Below are positions 48,582 through 56,870 of a stretch of DNA of 64,000 bases, piece by piece. The notes beneath the pieces are model-generated. The model saw only the letters and a list, made by a program, of their open reading frames with translations. It was not told where the DNA came from and did not search any database. The translations under genes and the position numbers were made by a program. Source of the DNA: Oceanitalea sp047302425 (GTDB lineage: Bacteria; Actinomycetota; Actinomycetes; Actinomycetales; Actinomycetaceae); contig NZ_CP154855.1 of the NCBI RefSeq assembly GCF_047302425.1, forward strand, positions 682,001 to 746,000, in the 5' to 3' direction. Position 1 is the stretch's first letter. Each line of letters starts with the position of its first letter.

Positions 48582-49577
48582 GTGACCACTGCCACGTACC
48601 CCGAGCTCCGCCTCACCCAGCACGCCTCCGGTGGCGGCTGCGCCTGCAAGGTCCCGCCGGGGGAGCTCGAGCGGGTCCTCGGCGGCCTGCCCACGAGCGC
48701 CCACCCCGACCTCCTCGTCGGCATCGAGAACGGCGACGACGCCGCGGCCGTGCGCATCGACGGCACCCGCGCCGTCATCGCGACGGCCGACTTCTTCACC
48801 CCGGTGGTCGACGACCCCTACGACTTCGGCCGCATCGCCGCGACGAACGCCCTGTCGGACGTCTACGCGATGGGCGGCACCCCGCTCGTCGCCGTCAACC
48901 TCCTCGCGTGGCCGCGGGACCGCATCCCCTTCGACGTCGCCGCCGAGGTGCTGCGCGGAGGAGCCGACGTCTGCGCGGCGGCCGGCACCGTCCTCGGCGG
49001 CGGGCACAGCGTCGACGACCCGGAGCCCAAGTACGGGCAGGCCGTCACCGGCATCGCCGACGCCGACCGGCTCCTGCGCAACGACGCCGGCCGCGCCGGG
49101 CTGCCGCTCACGCTGACCAAGCCGCTGGGCCTGGGCGTCCTCAACAACCGGCACAAGGCCACCGGTGAGCGCTTCGAGGAGGCGGTCGCCGTCATGACGA
49201 CCCTCAACCGGGACGCCTCCCGCGCGGCGCTCGCTGCCGGCGTCGAGGCCGCCACCGACGTCACCGGCTTCGGCCTGCTCGGCCACCTGTACAAGCTCGC
49301 GCGGGCCAGCGGGGTCAGCGCCGTCGTCGACTCCGCCGCCGTCCCCTACGTCGGTGGCGCGCGCGAGTCCTTCGCCGCCGGGTACGTGCCCGGCGGCAGC
49401 CGCCGGAACCTCGAGTGGGTCCGGCCCCACGTGCGCTCCGAGGTCGACGACGACGAGCTCGTCCTCCTCGCCGACGCCCAGACGTCCGGGGGGCTGCTCG
49501 TCGTCGGGGAGCTGCCCGGCCACCCCGTGATCGGGGAGCTCGTGCCCGCCGAGGAGTGGACGGTGCGGGTGCGCTGA
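48582..49577 (+). CDS. selD: Selenide, water dikinase (selenophosphate synthetase)
   Basis: SelD makes selenophosphate, the selenium donor for SelA, from selenide and ATP. The 331-residue protein has the glycine-rich catalytic loop GGGCACK with Cys20/Cys22 and Lys23, so it uses cysteine and is not itself a selenoprotein. Further landmarks: GIENGDDAAAVR, NALSDVYAMGGTPL, GGGHSVDDPEPKYG and TDVTGFGLLGHL. GTG start chosen from the -10 spacing. It diverges from the selC-selA-selB operon and is 70 bases upstream of the formate dehydrogenase gene. Confidence 0.96.
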   Translation: MTTATYPELRLTQHASGGGCACKVPPGELERVLGGLPTSAHPDLLVGIENGDDAAAVRIDGTRAVIATADFFTPVVDDPYDFGRIAATNALSDVYAMGGTPLVAVNLLAWPRDRIPFDVAAEVLRGGADVCAAAGTVLGGGHSVDDPEPKYGQAVTGIADADRLLRNDAGRAGLPLTLTKPLGLGVLNNRHKATGERFEEAVAVMTTLNRDASRAALAAGVEAATDVTGFGLLGHLYKLARASGVSAVVDSAAVPYVGGARESFAAGYVPGGSRRNLEWVRPHVRSEVDDDELVLLADAQTSGGLLVVGELPGHPVIGELVPAEEWTVRVR

Positions 49578-49647
49578 GCCGGGTTCCCGTGCGCGTGTCC
49601 CAGGAGCGCGTTACGGTGACGAGGACCACGGAGAAGGGGGGCGGACG

Positions 49648-52600
49648 ATGACGGCATTCCTCGGCTGGCCGGTGCTGCGCCAGCTGACCGGCACGGACGT
49701 GCTGGGCCGCGGCAAGGCCGCCCGCTCCCGGCGCACCGACCAGATCACCCCCCGCACCGCCACCGCGGACCGCGTGGCCCGCAGCGTGTGCCCCTACTGC
49801 GCCGTCGGCTGCGGCCAGCGGGTCTTCGTCAAGGACGAGAAGGTCGTCCAGATCGAGGGCGACCCCGACAGCCCGATCTCGCGCGGCCGGCTGTGCCCCA
49901 AGGGATCGGCGAGCAAGAGCCTGGTCACCAGCCCCGACCGCCTCACGACGGTCCGCTACCGCCGGCCCTACGGCACCGAGTGGGAGGACCTCGACCTCGA
50001 CACGGCGATGGGGATGATCGCCGACCGCGTCCTGGCCACCCGCGCCGAGACCTGGCAGCAGACCGACGCCGAGGGCCGCCACGTGCGCCGCACCATGGGG
50101 ATCGCCGCCCTCGGCGGGGCCACGCTGGACAACGAGGAGAACTACCTCATCAAGAAGCTCTTCACCGCGATGGGCGCGGTGCAGATCGAGAACCAGGCCC
50201 GTATTTGACACTCCGCCACGGTCCCCGGTCTGGGGACCAGCTTCGGCCGGGGCGGTGCCACCGGTTTCCAGCAGGACCTCGCCAACGCTGACTGCATCAT
50301 CATCCAGGGCTCGAACATGGCCGAGGCCCACCCCGTGGGCTTCCAGTGGGTGATGGAGGCCAAGCGGCGGGGCGCCAAGATCATCCACGTCGACCCGCGC
50401 TTCACCCGCACGAGCGCGCTCGCGCACACCTTCGTGCCGATCCGCGTGGGCACCGACATCGTGTTCCTCGGCGCGATCATCAACTACGTCCTGCAGAACG
50501 AGCTCGACTTCCGCGAGTACGTCCTCGCGTACACGAACGCGTCGTCGATCGTGTCCGAGGACTACCTCGACACCGAGGACCTCGACGGCCTGTTCTCCGG
50601 CTTCGACCCCGAGACCCGCACCTACGACACGAGCACCTGGCAGTACGCCGGGGCCGAGCGGGCGGGCGTGGACGAGCACGAGGGCGCCGAGGACCGCGCC
50701 ACGGCCTCGGGCCTCCAGCACGAGGCGCACGGCATGCCGGTGCCCGAGGAGGTCGAGCGCGACGAGACCCTCCAGCACCCGCGCTGCGTCTACCAGGTGC
50801 TCAAGCGGCACTTCGCCCGGTACACCCCCGAGCTCGTCGCCGAGACCTGCGGCATCTCGGTGGAGCAGTTCCACGAGGTCGCCGAGGCCTGGGTGGCGGC
50901 CTCGGGCCGGGAGCGGACCACCGCGCTGGTCTACAGCGTGGGCTGGACCCAGCACAGTGTCGGGGCCCAGTACATCCGCACCGGCTCGATCCTCCAGCTG
51001 CTCCTGGGGAACATGGGCCGGCCGGGCGGCGGGATCATGGCGCTGCGCGGCCACGCGAGCATCCAGGGCTCCACGGACATCCCCACGCTCTTCAACCTCC
51101 TGCCCGGCTACCTCGAGATGCCCAGCTCGCTGCAGCACCCGGACTTCGGCAGCTGGGTGGAGAGCATGTCGATGCCCGGCTCCAAGGGCTTCTGGAGCAA
51201 CGCCTCCGCCTACGCCGTCAGCCTGCTCAAGGCCTACTGGGGCGAGCACGCCACGGCCGAGAACGACTGGGCCTACGACTACATGCCGCGGATCAGCGGG
51301 GACCACGGCACCTACCGCACCGTCCTCGACATGATCGAGGGCAAGGTCAAGGGCTACTTCCTCCTCGGGCAGAACCCCGCCGTCGGCTCTGCCCACGGCA
51401 AGGCGCAGCGTCTGGGTATGGCCAAGCTCGACTGGCTCGTCGTGCGCGACCTGTACGAGATCGAGAGCGCGAGCTTCTGGAAGGACTCCCCGGAGATCGA
51501 GACCGGGGAGATCGTCACCGAGGAGTGCCCCACCGAGGTCTTCCTCCTGCCCGCCGCCTCCCACGTCGAGAAGGAGGGCACCTTCACGCAGACCCAGCGG
51601 ATGCTCCAGTGGCGTGAGAAGGCCGTCGAGCCCAGCGGGGACCGCCGCTCGGAGCTGTGGTTCTTCTACCACCTGGGCCGGATCATGCGGGAGCGGCTGG
51701 CGGAGGAGAACCTCGAGCGCGACCGCCCGCTGCTCGACCTCGCCTGGGACTACCCGGTCCACGGCGAGCACGACGAGCCCAGCGCCGAGGCCGTCCTCAT
51801 GGAGATCAACGGCTACGAGGTCGCCACCGGGCGCCCGCTGTCGAGCTTCACCGAGCTGCGCGCCGACGGCACGACCGTGGGCGGCTGCTGGATCTACACC
51901 GGCGTCTTCGCCGACGGCGTCAACCAGGCCGCGCGGCGCAAGCCCGGCTCGGAGCAGTCGTGGGTGGCGCCCGAGTGGGGCTGGGTGTGGCCGGCCAACC
52001 GCCACATCCTCTACAACCGTGCCTCGGCCGACCCCGAGGGAAGGCCGTGGAGCGAGCGCAAGGCCTACGTGTGGTGGGACGAGGAGAAGGGGGAGTGGAC
52101 CGGCCACGACGTCCCCGACTTCGAGCGGACCAAGCCGCCCACCTACCGCGCCGCACGGGGCGCCACCGGCGTCGACGCGATCGACGGGACCGACGCCTTC
52201 ATCATGCAGGGCGACGGCCGCGGGGCGCTGTTCGTGCCCTCCGGGCTGGTCGACGGCCCGCTGCCCACGCACTACGAGCCGGTCGAGTCGCCCTTCCGCA
52301 ACGCGCTCTACGGGCAGCAGGCCAACCCCACGCGCATCGAGTACCGCGAGCCGATCAACCCGATCAACCCGAGCCCGCCCGGCGGCGGCAGCGAGGTGTT
52401 CCCGATCGTCTTCACCACGAGCCGGCTCACCGAGCACCACACCGCGGGCGGCATGAGCCGCACCCTGGAGTACCTCGCCGAGCTGCAGCCGGAGATGTTC
52501 GTCGAGGTCTCCCCGGCGCTCGCGGAGGAACGGGGTCTGGAGCACCTTGGCTGGTGCCACGTCATCACCGCCCGGGCCGCCGTCGAGGGCCGCGTCGTCG

Positions 52601-52947
52601 TCACCGACCGCCTCCGCCCGTTGCGGGTGGCGGGCCGCACCGTCCACCAGGTGTGGCTGCCCTACCACTGGGGCAGCCGCGGGCTGGTCACCGGTGACGC
52701 CGCCAACGACCTCTTCGGCATCAGCCTGGACCCCAACGTCCTCATCCAGGAGACCAAGGCGGGCACCTGCGACGTCCGGCCCGGGCGCCGCCCCCGAGGG
52801 CAGGCGCTGCTCGAGCTCGTCGAGAGCTACCGCTCGCGCGCCGGGACGGACACCCACCGGCCGATCGTCACGGCGGACCCGCGCGCCGTCGTCCGCTCCG
52901 ACATCTCCGAGGACACCCCCGCCGGACCAGCAGAAGGGAGCCAGTGA
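49648..52947 (+). CDS. fdhA: Formate dehydrogenase major subunit with selenocysteine (Sec187, in-frame UGA)
   Basis: Oxidises formate to CO2 at a molybdenum or tungsten bis-MGD site. Read through the UGA at 50206-50208 the product is 1099 residues. The N-terminal [4Fe-4S] cluster uses Cys48, Cys51, Cys55 and Cys83, followed by Lys85. NQARI-Sec-HSATVPGL matches the Sec site of FdnG-type enzymes, with the conserved His next to Sec and the FGRGG arginine. The frame is continuous on both sides of UGA, and a SECIS hairpin follows. The C-terminal cofactor domain (about 900-1060) includes LTEHHTAGGMSR. AGAAGGGGGG precedes the ATG. No twin-arginine signal is visible, unlike periplasmic FdnG. Its stop overlaps fdhB by one base. 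Confidence 0.96.
50206..50238 (+). promoter_or_regulatory. Selenocysteine UGA codon with bacterial SECIS hairpin
   Basis: UGA at 50206-50208, 11 nt, then a perfect 7-bp stem (GGTCCCC 50220-50226 with GGGGACC 50232-50238) capped by GGTCT (50227-50231). In the Escherichia coli fdhF element the upper hairpin is also 11 nt from UGA and shows GGUCU in its loop, the part contacted by SelB. The bulged U of the E. coli stem is absent here. Confidence 0.92.
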
Positions 52948-53927
52948 TGGCGAACAGCCTCTTCGGCCCGGTCAACCCGGCGCTCGACGCCGGCTACGAG
53001 GACCCGCCGCCGCGCAAGGGCTTCTTCACCGACACGAGCGTGTGCATCGGCTGCAAGGCCTGCGAGGTCGCCTGCAAGGAGTGGAACCTCGTCCCCGGCG
53101 GGGAGGACCTCGACCTCCTCGGCCAGTCCTTCGACAACACCGGCTCCCTGGGCGCCAACACGTGGCGCCACGTCGCCTTCATCGAGCAGCAGCGGCCCAC
53201 GGTCAACCTCGGCATGCCCGGCAGCGGGCCGCCCGCGCCCACCGGCGGCCAGGAGACGAGCATGCCGCCGGGAACCGTGGCCACCGGGCCGATGACCGAC
53301 ACGGGCGAGGGCCCGCAGATGGCCGACGAGGAGGGCGCCCAGGCCGACTTCCGCTGGCTCATGTCCTCCAACGTGTGCAAGCACTGCACCCACGCCGGGT
53401 GCCTCGACGTGTGCCCCACCGGCGCCCTGTTCCGCACCGAGTTCGGCACCGTCGTCGTCCAGGACGACGTGTGCAACGGCTGCGGCTACTGCGTGCCGGC
53501 CTGCCCCTACGGGGTCATCGAACGACGCCGCGGCCCGGCCGGCGCCCTCAACGTCGGCATCGCCCAGAAGTGCACGCTGTGCTACGACCGCCTCGGTGAC
53601 GGCCTGCAGCCCGCCTGCGCCCAGGCCTGTCCCACGCAGTCCATCCAGTACGGGGACCTCGACGAGCTCCACGAGCGCGCCGAGAGGCGCCGCGCCGAGC
53701 TGCACGAGCAGGGGGTGGCCGAGGCGCGCCTCTACGGCCACGACCCGAACGACGGCGTCGGCGGCACCGGCGCCTTCTTCCTCCTCCTCGACGAGCCGGA
53801 GGTCTACGGACTGCCGCCCGACCCGGTCGTCCCCACCCGCGACCTGCCGCAGATGTTCAACCGGGCCACCGCCGCCGCGGGTGCCCTGCTCGCCGGCGCC
53901 GCCCTCGTCTTCCTGGGCAAGCGATGA
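52947..53927 (+). CDS. fdhB: Formate dehydrogenase iron-sulfur subunit
   Basis: A 326-residue electron-transfer subunit with four [4Fe-4S] cysteine groups: CIGCKACEVACKEWN (residue about 33), CKHCTHAGCLDVCPTGAL (about 148), CNGCGYCVPACPYG (about 176) and CTLCYDRLGDG followed by CAQACP (about 213-235). The C-terminus has one hydrophobic helix (about 303-323), like the membrane anchor of FdnH. It passes electrons from FdhA toward the quinone-reactive membrane subunit encoded next. ATG overlaps the fdhA stop and the stop overlaps the next start. Confidence 0.95.
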   Translation: MANSLFGPVNPALDAGYEDPPPRKGFFTDTSVCIGCKACEVACKEWNLVPGGEDLDLLGQSFDNTGSLGANTWRHVAFIEQQRPTVNLGMPGSGPPAPTGGQETSMPPGTVATGPMTDTGEGPQMADEEGAQADFRWLMSSNVCKHCTHAGCLDVCPTGALFRTEFGTVVVQDDVCNGCGYCVPACPYGVIERRRGPAGALNVGIAQKCTLCYDRLGDGLQPACAQACPTQSIQYGDLDELHERAERRRAELHEQGVAEARLYGHDPNDGVGGTGAFFLLLDEPEVYGLPPDPVVPTRDLPQMFNRATAAAGALLAGAALVFLGKR

Positions 53928-54949
53928 CGACGACGCAGGCCGGCCCGCGCCGGCCCCGCACCCGCCGCGACCGCGCCACCGACCAGCCGGTGCCGGAGGC
54001 CGAGTTCTCGTCCTACTACGGGCGCCAGGTGGTCAAGCCGGCGCCGTGGGACGTGCGCATCCCGCTCTACATGTTCACGGGCGGGCTCGCGGCGGGTTCC
54101 TCGCTGCTCGCCGCCGGCGCGCAGCTCACCGGGCGCCCCGCGCTGCGGCGGGCCGGACGGCTGACCTCCGCCGGTGCGCTCGCCGTCAGCCTCGGGGCGC
54201 TCGTCACCGACCTCGGGCGCCCCGAGCGCTTCCTCAACATGCTGCGGACCGTCAAGCTCACCTCCCCGATGTCCGTCGGCACCTGGCTGCTGAGCATCTA
54301 CGGCGCCCCGGCCGGCGTCGCCGCCCTCGAGGAGATGGTCCGGCTCACGCCGCTCGACCCCGGGGCCCGGCCCGTCCGGCTGCTGCGGACGGTCGGCCGC
54401 CCCGCCGGGGTGCTCGCCGCCCTCACCGCCCCACCGGTGGCCGCCTACACGGCCGTGCTCCTGTCCGACACCTCCACCCCCTCGTGGCACTCGGCCTACC
54501 GGGAGCTGCCCTTCGTCTTCTGCGCCTCCGCGGCGGCCGCGTCGGGCGGCACCGCCATGGTGACCACCCCGGTGGCGCAGGCCGGCCCGGCCCGGCGCCT
54601 CGCGGTTGCCGGCGCGGTCGTCGAGCTCGCCGCCGAGCAGGTGATGGAGCGCTCGATGGGGCTGACCGCCGAACCGCTCCACACCGGCAAGGGCGGACGC
54701 TACATGCGGGCCGCCAAGGCGCTGACGGCGGCCGGGGCGGTCGGCACGCTGCTCGCCGGCCGGCGCCGGTGGGCCGCCGTCCTCAGCGGCGCCGCGCTCG
54801 CGGCGGGCTCCTTCTGCACCCGGATGGGCGTCTTCGAGGCCGGGCAGGCCTCCGCCCGCGACCCGAAGTACACCGTCGTGCCCCAGCGCGAGCGCGTCGA
54901 CCGGGGCGAGGAGGTGCGGTTCACCCCGCGCGGGGAGGGGACGCGGTGA
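53924..54949 (+). CDS. NrfD/PsrC-type membrane subunit of formate dehydrogenase
   Basis: A 341-residue membrane protein with about eight predicted helices, an N-terminal 50-residue charged tail and a soluble C-terminus. The IPLYMFTGGLAAGSSLL opening, DLGRPERFLNMLR and SPMSVGTWLLSIYG are hallmarks of the NrfD/PsrC family, which oxidises or reduces quinol without haem. Here it would deliver electrons from FdhAB to menaquinone, in place of the cytochrome b FdnI. It overlaps its neighbours by four bases on each side. Confidence 0.92.
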   Translation: MTTTQAGPRRPRTRRDRATDQPVPEAEFSSYYGRQVVKPAPWDVRIPLYMFTGGLAAGSSLLAAGAQLTGRPALRRAGRLTSAGALAVSLGALVTDLGRPERFLNMLRTVKLTSPMSVGTWLLSIYGAPAGVAALEEMVRLTPLDPGARPVRLLRTVGRPAGVLAALTAPPVAAYTAVLLSDTSTPSWHSAYRELPFVFCASAAAASGGTAMVTTPVAQAGPARRLAVAGAVVELAAEQVMERSMGLTAEPLHTGKGGRYMRAAKALTAAGAVGTLLAGRRRWAAVLSGAALAAGSFCTRMGVFEAGQASARDPKYTVVPQRERVDRGEEVRFTPRGEGTR

Positions 54950-55791
54950 GCGACGCCGTCGCCCCGCTCGGGATCGTCGACGCCGTCGGGCCGGCCGGCG
55001 CGAAGAAGGTGGGGCTGCCGGCGTGGCAGCTCGTGCTGCGCGCCGTGCTCGCCACCTACCTCCTCGGCGCGGCCACCACCCTCGCCGTCATGGTCCAGGT
55101 GCAGACCGACATCCCGGTGCTCGGCTCGGTGGTCTTCCCCATTGGCCTCACCCTCGTCGTCCTCCTCGGGCTCGAGCTCGTCACCGGCGCCTTCGGAGTC
55201 GTGCCGATGGCCGTCATGGAGCGCCGCGCCACAGTGGTCCAGTGCCTGCGCGTGTTCTTCTGGCTCGTCGTGGGCCACGTCCTCGGCGGCCTCGCCGCGG
55301 GCTGGATGATCAGCGCCGTCCTCACCGGGATGGGCACGATCACCGACGAGCCCACCGCCCAGGCGCTCGTCGACCTCGCCGTGAACAAGACCCTGCGCTA
55401 CGAGGAGGCCGGCCCCGCCACCGGGCTCACCTGGGCCACGCTCAGCGCCGTGCTGTGCAACTGGCTCGTCGTGCTCGGCGTCATCATGGGCTTCTCCTCC
55501 ACCAGCACCGCCGGGAAGATCCTGGCGATCTGGATGCCGATCCTCACCTTCTTCGCCCTCGGCTACGAGCACGCCGTCGTCAACTTCTTCGTCATCCCCA
55601 CCGGGATGATGCTCGGTGCTCCCATCAGCGTCGGCGACTGGTGGCTGTGGAACCAGGTCCCCGTGCTCCTCGGCAACTTCCTCGGCGGCATCTCCCTCGC
55701 GGCGCTGGGGCTCTACTTCTCCCACCGCACCCGCCCCCGCCGCCCGGAGGACGACGTCGAGGCCGAGGAGCGCGACGCCCAGACCGCCTAG
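54946..55791 (+). CDS. focA: Formate/nitrite transporter FocA-type channel
   Basis: A 281-residue FNT family pentameric channel with six helices. The family blocks ELVTGAFGVVPMAVMERR near residue 77, CNWLVVLGVIMGFSSTSTAGKILAIWMPI and GYEHAVVNFFVIPTGMMLG (with the central pore histidine) are clear. As the last gene of the formate dehydrogenase operon it probably moves formate. GTG start overlaps the previous stop. Formate is favoured over nitrite by context. Confidence 0.94.
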   Translation: MSDAVAPLGIVDAVGPAGAKKVGLPAWQLVLRAVLATYLLGAATTLAVMVQVQTDIPVLGSVVFPIGLTLVVLLGLELVTGAFGVVPMAVMERRATVVQCLRVFFWLVVGHVLGGLAAGWMISAVLTGMGTITDEPTAQALVDLAVNKTLRYEEAGPATGLTWATLSAVLCNWLVVLGVIMGFSSTSTAGKILAIWMPILTFFALGYEHAVVNFFVIPTGMMLGAPISVGDWWLWNQVPVLLGNFLGGISLAALGLYFSHRTRPRRPEDDVEAEERDAQTA

Positions 55792-55892
55792 CTCCCCGCG
55801 ACGCTCGATGCGTCGTACCTCCCGCTCGTCCCGAGGCGCCGGGAAGGACGACGCCTGATCGGAAAGGGCGACCCAAGCCTGGGGGGCAGCGC

Positions 55893-56726
55893 TCAGGTGA
55901 CGATGCGCTCGCGGCCCGCGTAGACATTGGCGGAGTCGCCGCGGCTGAAGCCGACGAGCGTCATCCCCACCTCGGCGGCCAGGTCCACCGACATCGCTGA
56001 CGGCGCGCTCACCGCCGTCAGCACCGCGATCCCCGCCATGTGGGCCTTCTGCACCAGCTCGAAGGACGCACGTCCCGACACCTGCAGCACGCAGCGGTGC
56101 AGCGGCAGGCCCCGCTCGCGCAGCGCCCACCCCACGACCTTGTCGACGGCGTTGTGCCGGCCCACGTCCTCGCGCAGGCACAGCAGCTGCGACCGGCCGT
56201 CGTCGTCGACGGCGAACAGCCCGGCGGCGTGGACACCGCCGGTGTCGGCGAAGAGGCGCTGCTCGGAGCGCAGCCGGCCGGTCATCGACAGCAGCTCGTC
56301 CAGCGGCACCCGGACGTCGTCGACGACGGGGAAGTGGGAGGCGCGGGTGACCGCGTCGACGGAGGAGGTGCCGCAGATGCCGCAGGCGCTGGAGGTGTAG
56401 ACGTGCCGCACGTGGGACTCCTCGGGCGGCGCGACTCCCGGGGCCAGGCGCACGTCGACGACGTTGTAGCTGTTCGTCCCGTCGGGGTTGACGCCCGGGC
56501 CGTAGCCCACGCCGGCCACCTGGGCCGCGTCCCACACGACGCCCTCGGAGACGAGGAAGCCGAGGGCGAGGTCGAAGTCGTCGCCGGGGGTGCGCATGGT
56601 GACCGTCCAGGCGCTGCCGTCCACCCGCAGCTCCATCGGCTCCTCACCGGCGAGGACGTCGCTGCGTGCCCGGCCGGCGCCGTCGGCCGAGAGCCGCTCG
56701 ACGCGGTGGCGCCTCGTCCGTCGCAC
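55893..56726 (-). CDS. fdhD: Formate dehydrogenase accessory sulfurtransferase FdhD
   Basis: FdhD carries sulfur from a cysteine desulfurase to the Mo/W cofactor of formate dehydrogenase, without which the enzyme is inactive. The 277-residue protein has the essential CGICG motif with Cys115 and Cys118. Other landmarks are LALGFLVSEGVV near residue 48, FADTGGVHAAGLF, REDVGRHNAVDKV and RASFELVQKAHMAGI. GTG 56726 is chosen because GAGGAGGA lies just upstream. It converges on the fdh operon, 101 bases from focA. Confidence 0.95.
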   Translation of the reverse strand: MRRTRRHRVERLSADGAGRARSDVLAGEEPMELRVDGSAWTVTMRTPGDDFDLALGFLVSEGVVWDAAQVAGVGYGPGVNPDGTNSYNVVDVRLAPGVAPPEESHVRHVYTSSACGICGTSSVDAVTRASHFPVVDDVRVPLDELLSMTGRLRSEQRLFADTGGVHAAGLFAVDDDGRSQLLCLREDVGRHNAVDKVVGWALRERGLPLHRCVLQVSGRASFELVQKAHMAGIAVLTAVSAPSAMSVDLAAEVGMTLVGFSRGDSANVYAGRERIVT

Positions 56727-56870
56727 CCGTCCTCCTCGCCGCTCGACCGGGTCCCGATCGTATCCGCGCAGCGCCTGCCGCGCGCCTCCCAGGGACTTCC
56801 CAGGCGCCGCCCAGAGGCGCGCCAGGTCCGTGGTGTCCCCTAGGACGTGGACCAGACCAGGAGGACCACG

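Noticed and set aside
48582..49577. SelD as a second selenoprotein
   Set aside because: The catalytic loop has a TGC cysteine codon, not TGA.
50206..50208. In-frame stop in the formate dehydrogenase gene read as a pseudogene mutation
   Set aside because: The frame and conserved residues continue on both sides, the codon is UGA at the known Sec position, a SECIS hairpin follows, and all Sec genes are adjacent.
55792..55892. Possible terminator or regulatory site between focA and fdhD
   Set aside because: I could find only short, imperfect inverted repeats in these 101 bases, not enough to support a feature.
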